From Myxacorys almedinensis A (GTDB lineage Bacteria; Cyanobacteriota; Cyanobacteriia; Leptolyngbyales; Leptolyngbyaceae): a stretch of 64,000 bases of DNA. Made by a program: the position numbers and the translations under genes. The notes under the pieces were generated by a model, which was given only the letters and a program-made list of their open reading frames with translations, searched no databases and was not told the origin of the DNA. The stretch lies in NCBI RefSeq assembly GCF_010091945.1, contig NZ_WVIE01000015.1:62001-126000 (forward strand), given 5' to 3'. Positions within the stretch are counted from its first letter, which is position 1, and every line of letters begins with the position of its first letter. Shown piece by piece: positions 37,261-46,415 of this stretch.

Positions 37261-37310
37261 GAGACTAAAAAAGCGATCGCATCTCAAGGTGCGATCGCTT
37301 TTTTAGTCTC
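37261..37310. terminator. Perfect bidirectional hairpin
   Basis: A 21-bp perfect stem (37261-37281 with 37290-37310), 8-base loop TCTCAAGG, containing a HIP1 core and an A6/T6 block, so it works as an intrinsic terminator in either direction. It closes the secreted-protein gene on the plus strand. Confidence 0.85.
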
Positions 37311-37358
37311 GATGGATTTTTCATCGGTAAGGGGTTCAGATATCTTTTGCCGAATTTG

Positions 37359-37387
37359 TGGACAATTTAGTACTACACATGTAGTAT
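37359..37387 (+). promoter_or_regulatory. Promoter with palindromic operator-like site
   Basis: TGGACA (37359-37364), 17-base spacer, TAGTAT (37382-37387). The palindrome TACTACA-CA-TGTAGTA (37371-37386) overlaps the -10 box. The same TGTAGTAT word forms the -10 of the promoter at 38401. Confidence 0.55.
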
Positions 37388-37393
37388 TTTTAA

Positions 37394-37702
37394 TAGAAGA
37401 ATATCTTAGAAATCTGACTTCCCATGTTATGTAAAACCTCTCAGAACAGCACCCTCGATCGGCGACCCACCAACAGCTTGGGCGTTGATAGTGTGCTGTT
37501 CGCATTTGGGAGAATGCATGGGGTCGCGTTTTATACCGATCAAGCCATTCCCGGCTTCGGCACAATTTTGGGGACATTTATTCTAGACCGATTGAACAAG
37601 AGCGGAAGGTGCGGGCACGTCCTGTTACCCATATAAAGCCAGCAGCCTACACGCTGTAACTAGCTACCCCCGCTCTTAGAAATAGAAGCGGGGGTTATTT
37701 TT
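37394..37702 (+). ncRNA. Candidate structured transcript of about 300 nt
   Basis: It runs from the predicted start after the promoter at 37359-37387 to the strong terminator at 37666-37702. The only plus-strand ORF (37424-37636, 70 codons) has no Shine-Dalgarno and no recognisable sequence, so a non-coding RNA, or a small unknown gene, are both possible. It is not 6S, tmRNA, RNase P or SRP RNA by any signature I could find. Confidence 0.4.
37666..37702 (+). terminator. Strong intrinsic terminator
   Basis: ACCCCCGCT (37666-37674) pairs perfectly with AGCGGGGGT (37687-37695), followed by TATTTTTT. Confidence 0.85.
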
Positions 37703-37796
37703 TGGAAGTTTGCGATGCTATCTAGACAGATCCCCGTTTTGCCGCCCTCTGTTGCTGAAGACTTCTACAACACTCAAGGTGTTTGTTAATCCAACT

Positions 37797-37822
37797 CAGT
37801 AATCTAAGTCAGTAATCTAAGT
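37797..37822. repeat. 13-bp tandem duplication
   Basis: CAGTAATCTAAGT occurs twice in a row, followed by a partial third copy (CAGTTGAG). Confidence 0.8.
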
Positions 37823-37883
37823 CAGTTGAGAAACTTCACTGGTTGAACGGCTGACGCAAACCGCCACTCAGGAGTGACGCGAA

Positions 37884-38291
37884 ATGTTAAAGCTCACCTA
37901 CACCGAATTTGGATTGCACCTAGAGCGGGTCAGCACTTCTTTAGAGGCGCTGGTTGCTCAGCATGTGGTCTTGGCATTGCGCCTAGGATGCACGCTGCAC
38001 GTCGAATCGAGCCGAGCAGCATTTCTAATTTCTGCTCAGGCTCCGGGGTTAGTTAACTTAGAACGCCTAGTGCGTCTGATGCAGAACGCCCCCTCAACAG
38101 ATCCACAGTCTACGATCGCGCTTGCCTTGGTTGATCCTGAGTTTGTCGAAATCAGTCTGCAAGGTAGCTGGATTGCTGCCAGCGCTGATGCTGAAGAAGG
38201 TATGTTTGTCACAGCCTTAGCTGACCAAGTTGAATTTTTTGTCTACAAGCTGTGGCAAGTCACCCAAGCCAAAACCGTGTGCAATTCGTAA
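37884..38291 (+). CDS. alr0857-like conserved cyanobacterial protein
   Basis: 135 residues, starting MLKLTYTEFGLHLERV and containing WVAQ-like VAQHVVLALRLG, a PSTASFLL-like SSRAAFLISAQ segment and GLVNLERL. I associate this pattern with the alr0857 family, found only in cyanobacteria and without known function. No signal peptide or membrane segment. Preceded by the 13-bp duplication. Confidence 0.72.
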   Translation: MLKLTYTEFGLHLERVSTSLEALVAQHVVLALRLGCTLHVESSRAAFLISAQAPGLVNLERLVRLMQNAPSTDPQSTIALALVDPEFVEISLQGSWIAASADAEEGMFVTALADQVEFFVYKLWQVTQAKTVCNS

Positions 38292-38389
38292 ACGGGTGAA
38301 CTTGTAGATATGCAGGACGCAGGATAAAGGCTTGCAAACCTGATTCTGTCGATACTTTCAAGCGCTTTGAGGTAAGTCTGTAACAGATT

Positions 38390-38441
38390 TGTAGTACCCC
38401 TTGACATTCTTGTAGTACGCTATGTAGTATTCATGTAATAC
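38390..38441 (+). promoter_or_regulatory. Promoter with four TGTARTAY boxes
   Basis: TTGACA (38401-38406), 18-base spacer, TAGTAT (38425-38430). Four copies of TGTARTAY start at 38390, 38411, 38423 and 38434, flanking and overlapping the -10. It would drive the ORF at 38468. Confidence 0.6.
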
Positions 38442-38467
38442 AGCATAAAATAGCCAGAGGCGACCCT

Positions 38468-38680
38468 ATGTTCCTCCTTTATCTACAGCATCTCAGCCTG
38501 TGGCATCTGAATGCCCGCTCGAATGAGCCAGAGCCATCTGATTCTGATTACAAACATGTTTCTTCAGAACTAGAACAAAATGATCTTTACGATCGCAGCC
38601 ACAAACAGCATGTTGATCACTTAGAGGCACAACACCGCTTGCAATCTCTATACTATCTAGAACGTCGTTTATTATGGTGA
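38468..38680 (+). CDS. Small unknown protein
   Basis: 70 residues: hydrophobic start (MFLLYLQHLSLWHL), acidic middle and basic-aromatic end (LQSLYYLERRLLW). No family recognised. Support comes mainly from the good promoter 40-70 bases upstream; AGAGGCG precedes the ATG. Confidence 0.5.
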   Translation: MFLLYLQHLSLWHLNARSNEPEPSDSDYKHVSSELEQNDLYDRSHKQHVDHLEAQHRLQSLYYLERRLLW

Positions 38681-38867
38681 TGCATCACGCTTCGATCAGG
38701 TTATGAACATCTGATCGAACGCTCTATTTCATGATGGAAAATTGCAAAGTATCACAGAAAGAATCAAGTTGATGATTGGAATGATGATTGAAAGAGTAGT
38801 TTGTTTCCTAATGAAATAGGAGCCTGGTTTGAAGCGGTCAATGGCTAAGTCGCGATCGCAAACGGCT

Positions 38868-39518
38868 TCACGTTCCAAAGGTGCGATCGCCAGCATCTCC
38901 TAGTCCAGGAACAATATAGCCGCGATCGTTGAGACCTTCATCGATCGCCGCAGAGTAAATATTCAACCCAGGGTAAGCAACACTCAATTTCTGCAATGCT
39001 GGAGGTGCTGCCACAACACAAACAATTCTCACAAACGTAGGATCGATGCCCCGCTTGACTAGTTCTGCCATTGCCATCAGGGTAGATCCGCCAGTTGCTA
39101 GCATCGGTTCAGGAATCAAGACACGAGTTTGAGGAGCAAACTGGTCAGGCAATTTGTTGAGATAACAACTCGCTTCCAAGGTTTCTTCGTTGCGAACAAG
39201 ACCCAAGTGATAGACCGATGCCAATGGCAATAACGACTGTGCCCCATCAAGTAAGGCAAGACCGGCGCGCAGGATGGGAATAACGGCGATCGGAGTTTCT
39301 GGGTTAATAAATGTCGCAGGGCAAGGCGCTAATGGAGTTTCAACAGTTGTGTCTAGGGTTGGCAACCACTCTCGAACGGCTTCATACGTGAGCCAGCGTC
39401 CTAACTCGGTCATGGCACTGCGAAATAAGGGCGACGGGGTAGAAGCATCGCGGGCAACCCCCAACCAGTGCTGGATTAATGGATGAGGTGGAACGTAGAC
39501 ACGCAGTTGAAGGGTCAT
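38868..39518 (-). CDS. upp: Uracil phosphoribosyltransferase
   Basis: 216 residues; converts uracil and PRPP to UMP in pyrimidine salvage. The PRPP loop is IPEPMLATGGSTLMA (about 135-149; most UPRTs have DPMLATGGS, so the first acidic residue is Glu). IPILRAGLAL precedes it, and the C-terminal uracil-binding part reads IDEGLNDRGYIVPGLGDAGDR. A HIP1 site lies near the 3' end. Confidence 0.94.
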   Translation of the reverse strand: MTLQLRVYVPPHPLIQHWLGVARDASTPSPLFRSAMTELGRWLTYEAVREWLPTLDTTVETPLAPCPATFINPETPIAVIPILRAGLALLDGAQSLLPLASVYHLGLVRNEETLEASCYLNKLPDQFAPQTRVLIPEPMLATGGSTLMAMAELVKRGIDPTFVRIVCVVAAPPALQKLSVAYPGLNIYSAAIDEGLNDRGYIVPGLGDAGDRTFGT

Positions 39519-39699
39519 AGTCGTTGATCATTTGTGAAGGTGCAAGCACTACAAAGGACTCTCAGCAAAATCTCGTGAGTCCCAAATATAATACTCCCTC
39601 TGGTCTTTTTCAGGTACTAGAGAGCGTTCTCGTAGATTGTTAACGTTGAGTTGATGGGTGGAGGGGTAAGAGGGTGGAGGGGTAGATGGAGATGTTACC

Positions 39700-39750
39700 C
39701 ATCCACTCATCCACTCATCCACTCATCCACTCATCCACTCACCCACTCAT
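39700..39750. repeat. Octamer tandem repeat
   Basis: Five perfect CATCCACT units, one CACCCACT and a partial CATCAATT. The preceding GATGGGTGGAGGGG-like block (from about 39652) is roughly complementary, so the region may fold into a long hairpin. Confidence 0.85.
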
Positions 39751-39908
39751 CAATTCCCAGTCCATCATTTCAATCTTGACAGACCACTAGTTTGTCAGGA
39801 GTTATCTTGCAAAGCTTGCCAGATAAGATTTTCACCTTTACTGAGTAGTTTCGCTAGAACTGGTCAGCCGCTTGCGTGGGAATTAGTTGAGAAACTATTG
39901 CATTTGTA

Positions 39909-39937
39909 TTGACATAAATTTGCAACAAACTTATACT
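39909..39937 (+). promoter_or_regulatory. Near-consensus sigma-70 promoter
   Basis: TTGACA (39909-39914), exactly 17 bases, then TATACT (39932-39937). It is the best promoter in the window. Confidence 0.8.
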
Positions 39938-39943
39938 GTTTTG

Positions 39944-40012
39944 CAGTGTTCTCCTCTCTAGAGGATCGTCTGCGGTTCAAGTAACGCGATCGTTTATTTG
40001 AACCGCATTTTT
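39944..40012 (+). ncRNA. Candidate small RNA of about 68 nt
   Basis: Starts about seven bases after the -10 of the promoter above. First hairpin TCCTC-TCTA-GAGGA (39951-39964), then a terminator: TGCGGTTCAAGTAA (39971-39984) pairs with TTATTTGAACCGCA (39994-40007) with one G-U, loop CGCGATCGT, T5. No start codon or ORF fits, and the downstream gene (trmFO) is on the other strand. It resembles Yfr-type cyanobacterial sRNAs in size and layout but lacks the Yfr1 ACUCCUCACAC core. Confidence 0.7.
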
Positions 40013-40124
40013 CATCAAGACAGTCAGGCATTTTGCCATGTTCCAGAGTCGATGTTCAAAACGACTGGGCGGTTGCGTTGTGCTCTGTTTTTTAGGGTGA
40101 TGCGTCAATTTTGCTAGCCATGCA

Positions 40125-41480
40125 CTACGCTAACCGATGCATAGCTGCCCATGCAGAAAGATCGGCAAAGGCGCGATCGCGATACTGTCCATACCGCTCT
40201 TGCTTGTTCCGAATCTTTTGCGGCAGTGCTGGCAAAATTCCAAAGTTTGGGGGCATAGGCTGAAAGGTTTTTGGAGACGCCGAACTGATAAAGTCAAACA
40301 ATGCGCCCATCATCGTAGTCGCCGGAAGCGCTACGGTTGGTAGCCCCAATGCCACTCGTGCCGCGTTTGTGCCAGCGAGCCAGCCCCCAGCAGCAGCAGC
40401 AGTGTAGCCTTCTGTTCCGCTAATTTGTCCGGCAGCAAATAGCGTTGGTCGCGCTTTAAACTGTAGCGTTGGTAATAGCAATTCTGGAGAGTTGATAAAC
40501 GTGTTGCGATGCATGACACCCATTCTGACAAACTCAGCATTCTCTAGCCCAGGAATTAATTTGAAAACTCGCTTTTGTTCGCCCCAGCGCAGGTTAGTTT
40601 GAAACCCGACCATGTTCCAAAGTTGACCCGCTTTATCTTCTTGCCGCAGTTGCACCACCGCATACGGGCGATGCTGTTTGTTTTCCGGGTCGCGGAAGTC
40701 GCCTTTGCGTGGATCAAACAATCCGACCGGCTTCATCGGACCATAACGCATCGTATCTTCACCCCGCCGTGCCATTTCCTCGATTGGTAAACACGCCTCA
40801 AAAAACCTTGCGGTTTCGCGTTCAAACTCTTTGAGTTCCGCTTGTTCTGCGTTGCTCAACTCTTGCCAAAAGTGCAAATATTGGTCTCGGTTGAGTGGGC
40901 AGTTGAGATAAGCCGCTTCCCCGCGATCGTAGCGAGATGCCAAAAATGCCGTCTCAAAATTGATCGATTCTCCCACCACGATCGGGCTTGCCGCATCAAA
41001 AAAACTCATGTACTCCATGCCTGTAAATTGACGCAGGTTGTCCGCTAGGGCAGGAGTGGTCAGAGGTCCAGTTGTCAGCACCCCAATTCCTTGGGTGGGC
41101 ATGTCTGTGACTTCCCCCCGCCGCACCTCGATCAGCGGATGACGAGAAAGGGTCTCCGTCAAATCTTGGCTAAACACCGCCCGATCAACAGCCAGCGCTC
41201 CCCCTGCCGGAACCTGATGCTCATCTGCTTTACCAATCACAATCGATCCCAACCGCCGCAATTCTTCATGGAGTAGACCCGACGATCGATCCGTAGCTTG
41301 CGCTCCAAACGAGTTGCTGCACACCAGTTCTGCCAGGTGTTCGCTATGGTGAGCCGGACTTTGCACTATTGGGCGCATCTCATGCAAAATCACCGGAACG
41401 CCTGCCTGGGCAATTTGCCAAGCGGCTTCTGTGCCTGCTAATCCGCCCCCTAGAACCTGTATCGGTTGAAAATCTGTCAT
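40125..41480 (-). CDS. trmFO: tRNA (uracil-5-)-methyltransferase, folate/FAD-dependent
   Basis: 451 residues. Makes m5U54 in the T loop of tRNA using methylene-tetrahydrofolate and FADH2. Dinucleotide-binding N terminus [20 protein letters not shown], then [26 protein letters not shown] with the catalytic-region Cys. C-terminal landmarks [19 protein letters not shown] and GYTAAAAGG match family. Complete. Confidence 0.95.
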   Translation of the reverse strand: MTDFQPIQVLGGGLAGTEAAWQIAQAGVPVILHEMRPIVQSPAHHSEHLAELVCSNSFGAQATDRSSGLLHEELRRLGSIVIGKADEHQVPAGGALAVDRAVFSQDLTETLSRHPLIEVRRGEVTDMPTQGIGVLTTGPLTTPALADNLRQFTGMEYMSFFDAASPIVVGESINFETAFLASRYDRGEAAYLNCPLNRDQYLHFWQELSNAEQAELKEFERETARFFEACLPIEEMARRGEDTMRYGPMKPVGLFDPRKGDFRDPENKQHRPYAVVQLRQEDKAGQLWNMVGFQTNLRWGEQKRVFKLIPGLENAEFVRMGVMHRNTFINSPELLLPTLQFKARPTLFAAGQISGTEGYTAAAAGGWLAGTNAARVALGLPTVALPATTMMGALFDFISSASPKTFQPMPPNFGILPALPQKIRNKQERYGQYRDRAFADLSAWAAMHRLA

Positions 41481-42297
41481 TGTTGTCTGCGATCGTATGC
41501 GCTTTCTCTTCTAGGATAGAGGCTCTGGGTAAGAGGCACAGGGCTTTCTGAGCAGCATGGGATTTCTAGAAGACTTTATTATTGCTTGATAAAAAAGAAA
41601 GTTCAGGTTAGTTGAGTCCGTAGTAATACGCTGCCGGGTTTTCTAGATTGCTTTAGAGCTTTTTTACCAAACAGAACAATCCTGATGCAGTTTGGCTTAT
41701 AGCGATTTCTTTGGCGTTTATGAATGCTCCTGAGCGTTTCAAGAAACAATACGCTTGCATTGAGATATGTCCGTAAATTCCGCAGATTTTTTCATTTGTT
41801 TATGAAGAATATATAAACAATCCGTAGAAACACTGGCTTTCTGCCGAGGATTGCTCTAGAGTCTTTGTCAGAAACCGAAACAGATTATCTCTACTCAGAG
41901 CCGTTTTCAGGGCGCTCTACTTTTCTCTAAGAGTTCTATAGAATGCAAAATGAAGGATGCATAATTAGGTCTGTTCGTAAAGGTCTGTTTGCAATGTTCA
42001 ACATCAGCGAATTCATCAGATTTTTCAGTAGTTAGCCCAGTGCGATCGCCATTTCAGCATTCCCTAGGAATCTCCACTAAAGCAGTGTAGGAGAGAAATC
42101 CAAAGGCTTTGCACCACAATTTTCTTTCAGGGCAGGATCGCAATAACGAACTCGCACTCATGAAATTGATGCAAGATCCAAGGAAGACAAAGATTCAAAT
42201 AATCTTTACTTAAAATTTATTGATTATTGGTACATTCCCTGGATTTGCTTTATGAGAGTTGGTTAATGCTTGAGCAGTACCCGACCTCAGCCCGTCC
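41481..42297. other. Large AT-rich spacer
   Basis: 817 bases between divergent genes. No ORF above background, no recognised RNA, no repeat matched elsewhere. It includes several T-rich runs and two partial palindromes; it could hold an unrecognised RNA or regulatory region. Confidence 0.35.
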
Positions 42298-42780
42298 ATG
42301 TTAAAACCATTAATCTCAGCTTCTCTCTTACTCAGCGTGCTGACCAGCATCGCTCCTGCCCTGGCTGCGCCCTCCTCGCCTGATTACACCTGCTACATGA
42401 AAGTGGGGAATCGAGTTATTGATCTCACGAGTTCTGTGTGCGGATTTGATACTCAGAAAGCTGCCAAAGATTCTAAGAAGAATGCTGCTTTTCTCGCAGA
42501 GGTTCAGAAACTGCTGAAAAGCTATGGTGGCTCAGGTTCAAGGGTTTCCCGAATAGTAGAAAACAACCCGGAGCAACTCATCAACGTGGCTCAAAACTTC
42601 TGTCAAGCGCTTGAGGCTGGCAAAAGCGAAAGCGAATTTATGGAAATAAAATATCGTGAAATGGTAGAGTCGGCCCAGCAGAACGACGGTGCCCAAACAG
42701 AAGTATTGGTTGAGATGGCTTCGATGGCAGTGCAGGTTGCGCCAAAGCACTATTGCCCTCAGTCTGCACAGAAGTCGTAG
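42298..42780 (+). CDS. Secreted protein, unknown
   Basis: 160 residues. Signal peptide MLKPLISASLLLSVLTSIAPALA, then a mature part with four cysteines (YTCYM, SVCGFD, NFCQAL, HYCPQ), which suggests two disulphides. No domain recognised; its helical tail vaguely resembles DUF732-type proteins. Followed by a membrane protein 94 bases downstream. Confidence 0.7.
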   Translation: MLKPLISASLLLSVLTSIAPALAAPSSPDYTCYMKVGNRVIDLTSSVCGFDTQKAAKDSKKNAAFLAEVQKLLKSYGGSGSRVSRIVENNPEQLINVAQNFCQALEAGKSESEFMEIKYREMVESAQQNDGAQTEVLVEMASMAVQVAPKHYCPQSAQKS

Positions 42781-42874
42781 CGCTGAGCGATAGGGCAGAG
42801 TTAAGCAGTAATCTCACCACTTATCCTCAGCAGCCTGTACCCTAGAGCCTATACCCTCTTTGCATCCTGGCTGT

Positions 42875-44296
42875 ATGGCTCGTGTTTTACCTAGTACGCC
42901 GCCTCTCTTTCGTCGCAAAAATCTTTGGTTTGAACGAGCAATGGCGATCGCGGCTCTTACAAACCTTGGACTCGTTATTTTTGATATCACCTATCTGCCG
43001 TGGCGAGATTTCTGGTTTCGCACGGCTCCGGCAGTGGTGCAGCAGTATGACCGTGTGAAAGGCATTGAGCCGCACAGAGACACAGACGGCTACTTAGCCA
43101 GCGTCCAGCAGTTAGAGCGTGCCCTTCAGCAAGGCGGGCTGCAAAGTGCGTTAGTGCAAACTCAGTTGCAAGAGTTGCGCGATCGCAGCGACGACCTGAT
43201 TCAAAGCAACCCGTTTTCAACGGCTAACAAGTCTGGAACCCTGGAGAAGATTAAAAACCGGATGCGCGATCGCGTTGTTGGGCAACGGCGTACCGGCTCC
43301 TCTCGTCAGGCGTTTGCTACGTTTTGGAGCCGGGAATATTTGGCGCAAAAAGGCGTCGATTCAGAACTAACCTTTTTCAATACCGACATCCGCCCCTTAT
43401 TCGCTACCAACTATTACCGTAGCATCGGCGAAAACGGTGAATTTACCGACTGGTTTTGGCTGCTCGATGCGCCATTTATGGTGCTCTTTGGGTTAGAGTT
43501 TTTAGCCCGAACATCTTACCTCAGCCGATTCAACCGTCTCACGCGGCTCGATGCCATGCTGTGGCGTTGGTATGATCTGTTTCTACTGCTTCCCTTCTGG
43601 CGATGGCTGCGCCTGATTCCGACATTAGTGCGGCTAGAACATGCCAGATTTATCAACCTCACCCGGCTTCGGGTTCAAGCCAGTCGAGGCTTTGTTGCCA
43701 ACATTTCGGAAGACATGGCAGAAGTTGTTGTTGTGCAGGTGATCAATCGGTTAAAAGATGCGATCGCACGGGGAGAAATGATTCGATGGCTGCTAGAGAC
43801 TGCTAACCGCCCCTATATTGATCTCAATCAGCGCGATGAATTGCAAGATCTGGCAACTCACGTACTCCAGGCAACAGTGTATGGAGTGTTGCCGAAAATT
43901 AAGCCCGATCTTGAAGCGTTGATGCGCCACACGATCGAGATGATTCTTAACCAGTCGCCTGCCTATCAAGCCCTCAAAGCTCTGCCCATGGTAGGAGACT
44001 TGCCCCGCCAGATCAACGAGCGATTGGTAACTGAAGTCACCCAGGGACTTTATAGCGCGATCGTCACCGCTCTAGAAGACCAAGCCGGAGCAGCATTGAT
44101 CAGTAGCCTGGTCAAAAACTTTGGACAGACTCTAGCTACTGAATTGCAGCGCGAGCAATCGATTCGAGAGTTGCAAACCTTGGCAATCGATCTGCTCGAA
44201 GAAATCAAAGTGAACTATGTGCGGCGACCCAGCGAAGAAGACGTAGAAGCGATTTTAGAAGCAACCCGTCGGATTGGGCACCGTTCGAGAATATAA
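42875..44296 (+). CDS. Conserved cyanobacterial membrane protein
   Basis: 473 residues from the ATG at 42875 (TTG at 42860 also open). Hydrophobic segments at about 22-40 and 195-215 and 235-255; between them a soluble loop. The long C-terminal half (about 275-473) is amphipathic helices without a known domain: EDMAEVVVVQVINRLKDAIARGEM ... RQINERLVTEVTQGLYSAIV. I do not recognise a function; the ion-channel-like layout of the membrane part (LDAMLWRWYDLFLLLPFWRWLRLIP) is only a resemblance. Confidence 0.75.
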   Translation: MARVLPSTPPLFRRKNLWFERAMAIAALTNLGLVIFDITYLPWRDFWFRTAPAVVQQYDRVKGIEPHRDTDGYLASVQQLERALQQGGLQSALVQTQLQELRDRSDDLIQSNPFSTANKSGTLEKIKNRMRDRVVGQRRTGSSRQAFATFWSREYLAQKGVDSELTFFNTDIRPLFATNYYRSIGENGEFTDWFWLLDAPFMVLFGLEFLARTSYLSRFNRLTRLDAMLWRWYDLFLLLPFWRWLRLIPTLVRLEHARFINLTRLRVQASRGFVANISEDMAEVVVVQVINRLKDAIARGEMIRWLLETANRPYIDLNQRDELQDLATHVLQATVYGVLPKIKPDLEALMRHTIEMILNQSPAYQALKALPMVGDLPRQINERLVTEVTQGLYSAIVTALEDQAGAALISSLVKNFGQTLATELQREQSIRELQTLAIDLLEEIKVNYVRRPSEEDVEAILEATRRIGHRSRI

Positions 44297-44419
44297 GCCA
44301 GATCAGGGGTGAGCTACCAGAGTTTTAATCCCGAATTATTCACCCTTGTCTTGCTTGCGGGTGAGTTGCACAGAGGCAACCATGCCCCAACTCACCCAGA
44401 TTACCCTGCTACTTCAGCG

Positions 44420-46369
44420 CTACTTCAGCAACGTTTCTCGGATATACATCACCGTTGCATAAAACTGAAAATCGATATTTTTCTTTTTACTAAATCCATG
44501 CCCCTCATCTTTTGCCATCAAATACCACACGGGAACCTGATTATTACGAACGGTTTTAACAATTTGCTCTGCCTCATTTAAAGGCACCCGCGGATCATTC
44601 TGACCATGCACCACAAACAACGGCTTTTTGATGGCGCTGGCGTTATTCACCGGCGAAATTTTCTGCAAAAACGCTCGCATTTTTGGATCGCGTTCATCCC
44701 CATATTCAACCCGTCGCAAATCACGACGGTAACTTTCGGTTCGCTCTAGGAACGTCACAAAATTCGAGATTCCTACAATGTCGATCGCCGCCCGAATGCG
44801 ATCGCTATATCGGGTTGCGACAGCCAAAGACATATAGCCACCATAACTTCCGCCGGTTACCAAAATTCGGTCTTTGTCTAACGTTGGCTGTGTGGTAATC
44901 CAATCTAAGAGCGCCCCGATATCTTTCACCGAATCTTCCCGCCGAAATCCATTATCCAAATCGACAAAGGTTTTACCGTAGCCCGTCGATCCTCGGACAT
45001 TTGGAAATACGATCGCAACGCCCAACTCATTGAGATAGTAGTTTAGTCGCCCCAAGAAACTGGGACGAAACTGGCTTTCTGGACCGCCATGAATGTTGAT
45101 GATCACTGGGCGCTTGCCTTCAAACCTGGCGGGCGGTCGGTAGAGAAATCCAGAAATGGTTTTACCATCAAAGCTTTTCCAGCGAACCAGTTCTGGTTCC
45201 GAGAAATTGGCAGTGTTTAGCCCTCCTGTCTCGCTTTCTGTCCACCGCTCAATCGTGTTGTTGGTCACATTTAGCGAATAGACATCAGCAGTTGATCGGG
45301 CTGCCACCAGCGTAAACCCTAAATCTTGATTGTTTGAATGCCAAGAAATACTGCTCACTTGCCCGATCGGCAGCTTGGGTAGAGCTTTTTCCTTGCCTGT
45401 TGCCGTCTCAAGCAGGTGCAACACACTTGCTCCATCTTCATTGGTCACAAACGCAAGCAATTTCCCATCGTCTGACAGATCAAATTCTTCCACATCCCAA
45501 GGGATTTGGCTGGTCAAGTAGGTATGCTGTCGCGTCGCAAGATCGACATATGCCAATCGCAGAAACTCAGACTCGCGATCGCTAACCACATATAATCCTT
45601 TTCCGTCTTTGCTAAACGCTCCCCCTTCATAGGAAACCTTGCTTTTGCCAGCGTTTGGAGTAACTAGCGTTTTCTCCCCTGACGTCGCATCTACGATCCA
45701 GAGATTGCTTTCGGTGGCAGAAATATATTCTTGAACCAGAATTTTTTGATCGTCAGGCGACCAATCGGCAGCGCCCCACCCTCCGCTCTCAACCTGGGAT
45801 AACAAGCGCTCTTCTGGGTTCTGCGGATCAACCACGTAGAAATCGGCGTCTTTCCCGTTACGACGGGTGGATGTATAGACTCTGCGATCGCCCTTGTTTG
45901 ACCATACCCCACCACTATTACGAGATTTGCCATCGGTCAGCAGCGCTATGTTACCCGAAGCGATGTCATATCGGTAGTTTTGACTAAATTCATTTCCACC
46001 GATATCTTTGCTAAACACAAAGTAGTCGCCCTGCGTCGGCTGAAAGCTAGCTCCAGCCACTGGTTCAGGAAAAAACGTAATCTGCTGCCGGCTGCCCAGT
46101 GGGGTTTTGACCCAATGCACCTGCGGCACCTCCCCAAAGCGCGTTGAAATCAGCATCTCTCGCCGGGTAGGATGCCAACTTAACAAACTGGCATACCGAA
46201 ATTGGGTATAGCGCTCAACGGTTTCTGCCAAAGCAGACGGAATCGGCGGAATCCCTTCAACAACCAGGTTCTCTCCAGGTGTGATGGTGGCAGTCTGAGC
46301 CATAACCATAAGGGCAGGTAGGAGGACAGTAGCCAGCGTTGCGGCTAAAAATCTTGAGAAAAATTTCAT
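44420..46369 (-). CDS. S9 family (prolyl oligopeptidase-like) peptidase, secreted
   Basis: 649 residues. Signal peptide (about 1-24), a beta-propeller of WD-like WSPDDQKI/AFSKDGKGL blades (about 60-370), then an alpha/beta hydrolase domain with nucleophile Ser in TGGSYGGYMS, Asp in QNDPRVP and His in DEGHGF. It cleaves short peptides; probably periplasmic. Complete, no operon partner evident. Confidence 0.92.
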   Translation of the reverse strand: MKFFSRFLAATLATVLLPALMVMAQTATITPGENLVVEGIPPIPSALAETVERYTQFRYASLLSWHPTRREMLISTRFGEVPQVHWVKTPLGSRQQITFFPEPVAGASFQPTQGDYFVFSKDIGGNEFSQNYRYDIASGNIALLTDGKSRNSGGVWSNKGDRRVYTSTRRNGKDADFYVVDPQNPEERLLSQVESGGWGAADWSPDDQKILVQEYISATESNLWIVDATSGEKTLVTPNAGKSKVSYEGGAFSKDGKGLYVVSDRESEFLRLAYVDLATRQHTYLTSQIPWDVEEFDLSDDGKLLAFVTNEDGASVLHLLETATGKEKALPKLPIGQVSSISWHSNNQDLGFTLVAARSTADVYSLNVTNNTIERWTESETGGLNTANFSEPELVRWKSFDGKTISGFLYRPPARFEGKRPVIINIHGGPESQFRPSFLGRLNYYLNELGVAIVFPNVRGSTGYGKTFVDLDNGFRREDSVKDIGALLDWITTQPTLDKDRILVTGGSYGGYMSLAVATRYSDRIRAAIDIVGISNFVTFLERTESYRRDLRRVEYGDERDPKMRAFLQKISPVNNASAIKKPLFVVHGQNDPRVPLNEAEQIVKTVRNNQVPVWYLMAKDEGHGFSKKKNIDFQFYATVMYIRETLLK

Positions 46370-46415
46370 CCTCCAATCATACGAGAAAACTCACGCTTCA
46401 AAGCATCGGTTTGGT

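Noticed and set aside
37284-37577. Minus-strand ORF of 97 codons
   Set aside because: It begins opposite the transcript candidate, has no recognisable domain and ends inside the perfect terminator hairpin.
37424-37702. Right end of an IS200/IS605-type element with an omega-RNA-like tail
   Set aside because: The GC-rich terminal hairpin recalls such ends, but no TnpB remnant or matching left end is visible.
39700-39750. CRISPR array
   Set aside because: Units are 8 bases with no spacers, and no cas gene lies in the window.
39944-40012. Yfr1 small RNA
   Set aside because: The conserved ACUCCUCACAC stretch is absent between the two hairpins, so I kept the call as an unclassified RNA.
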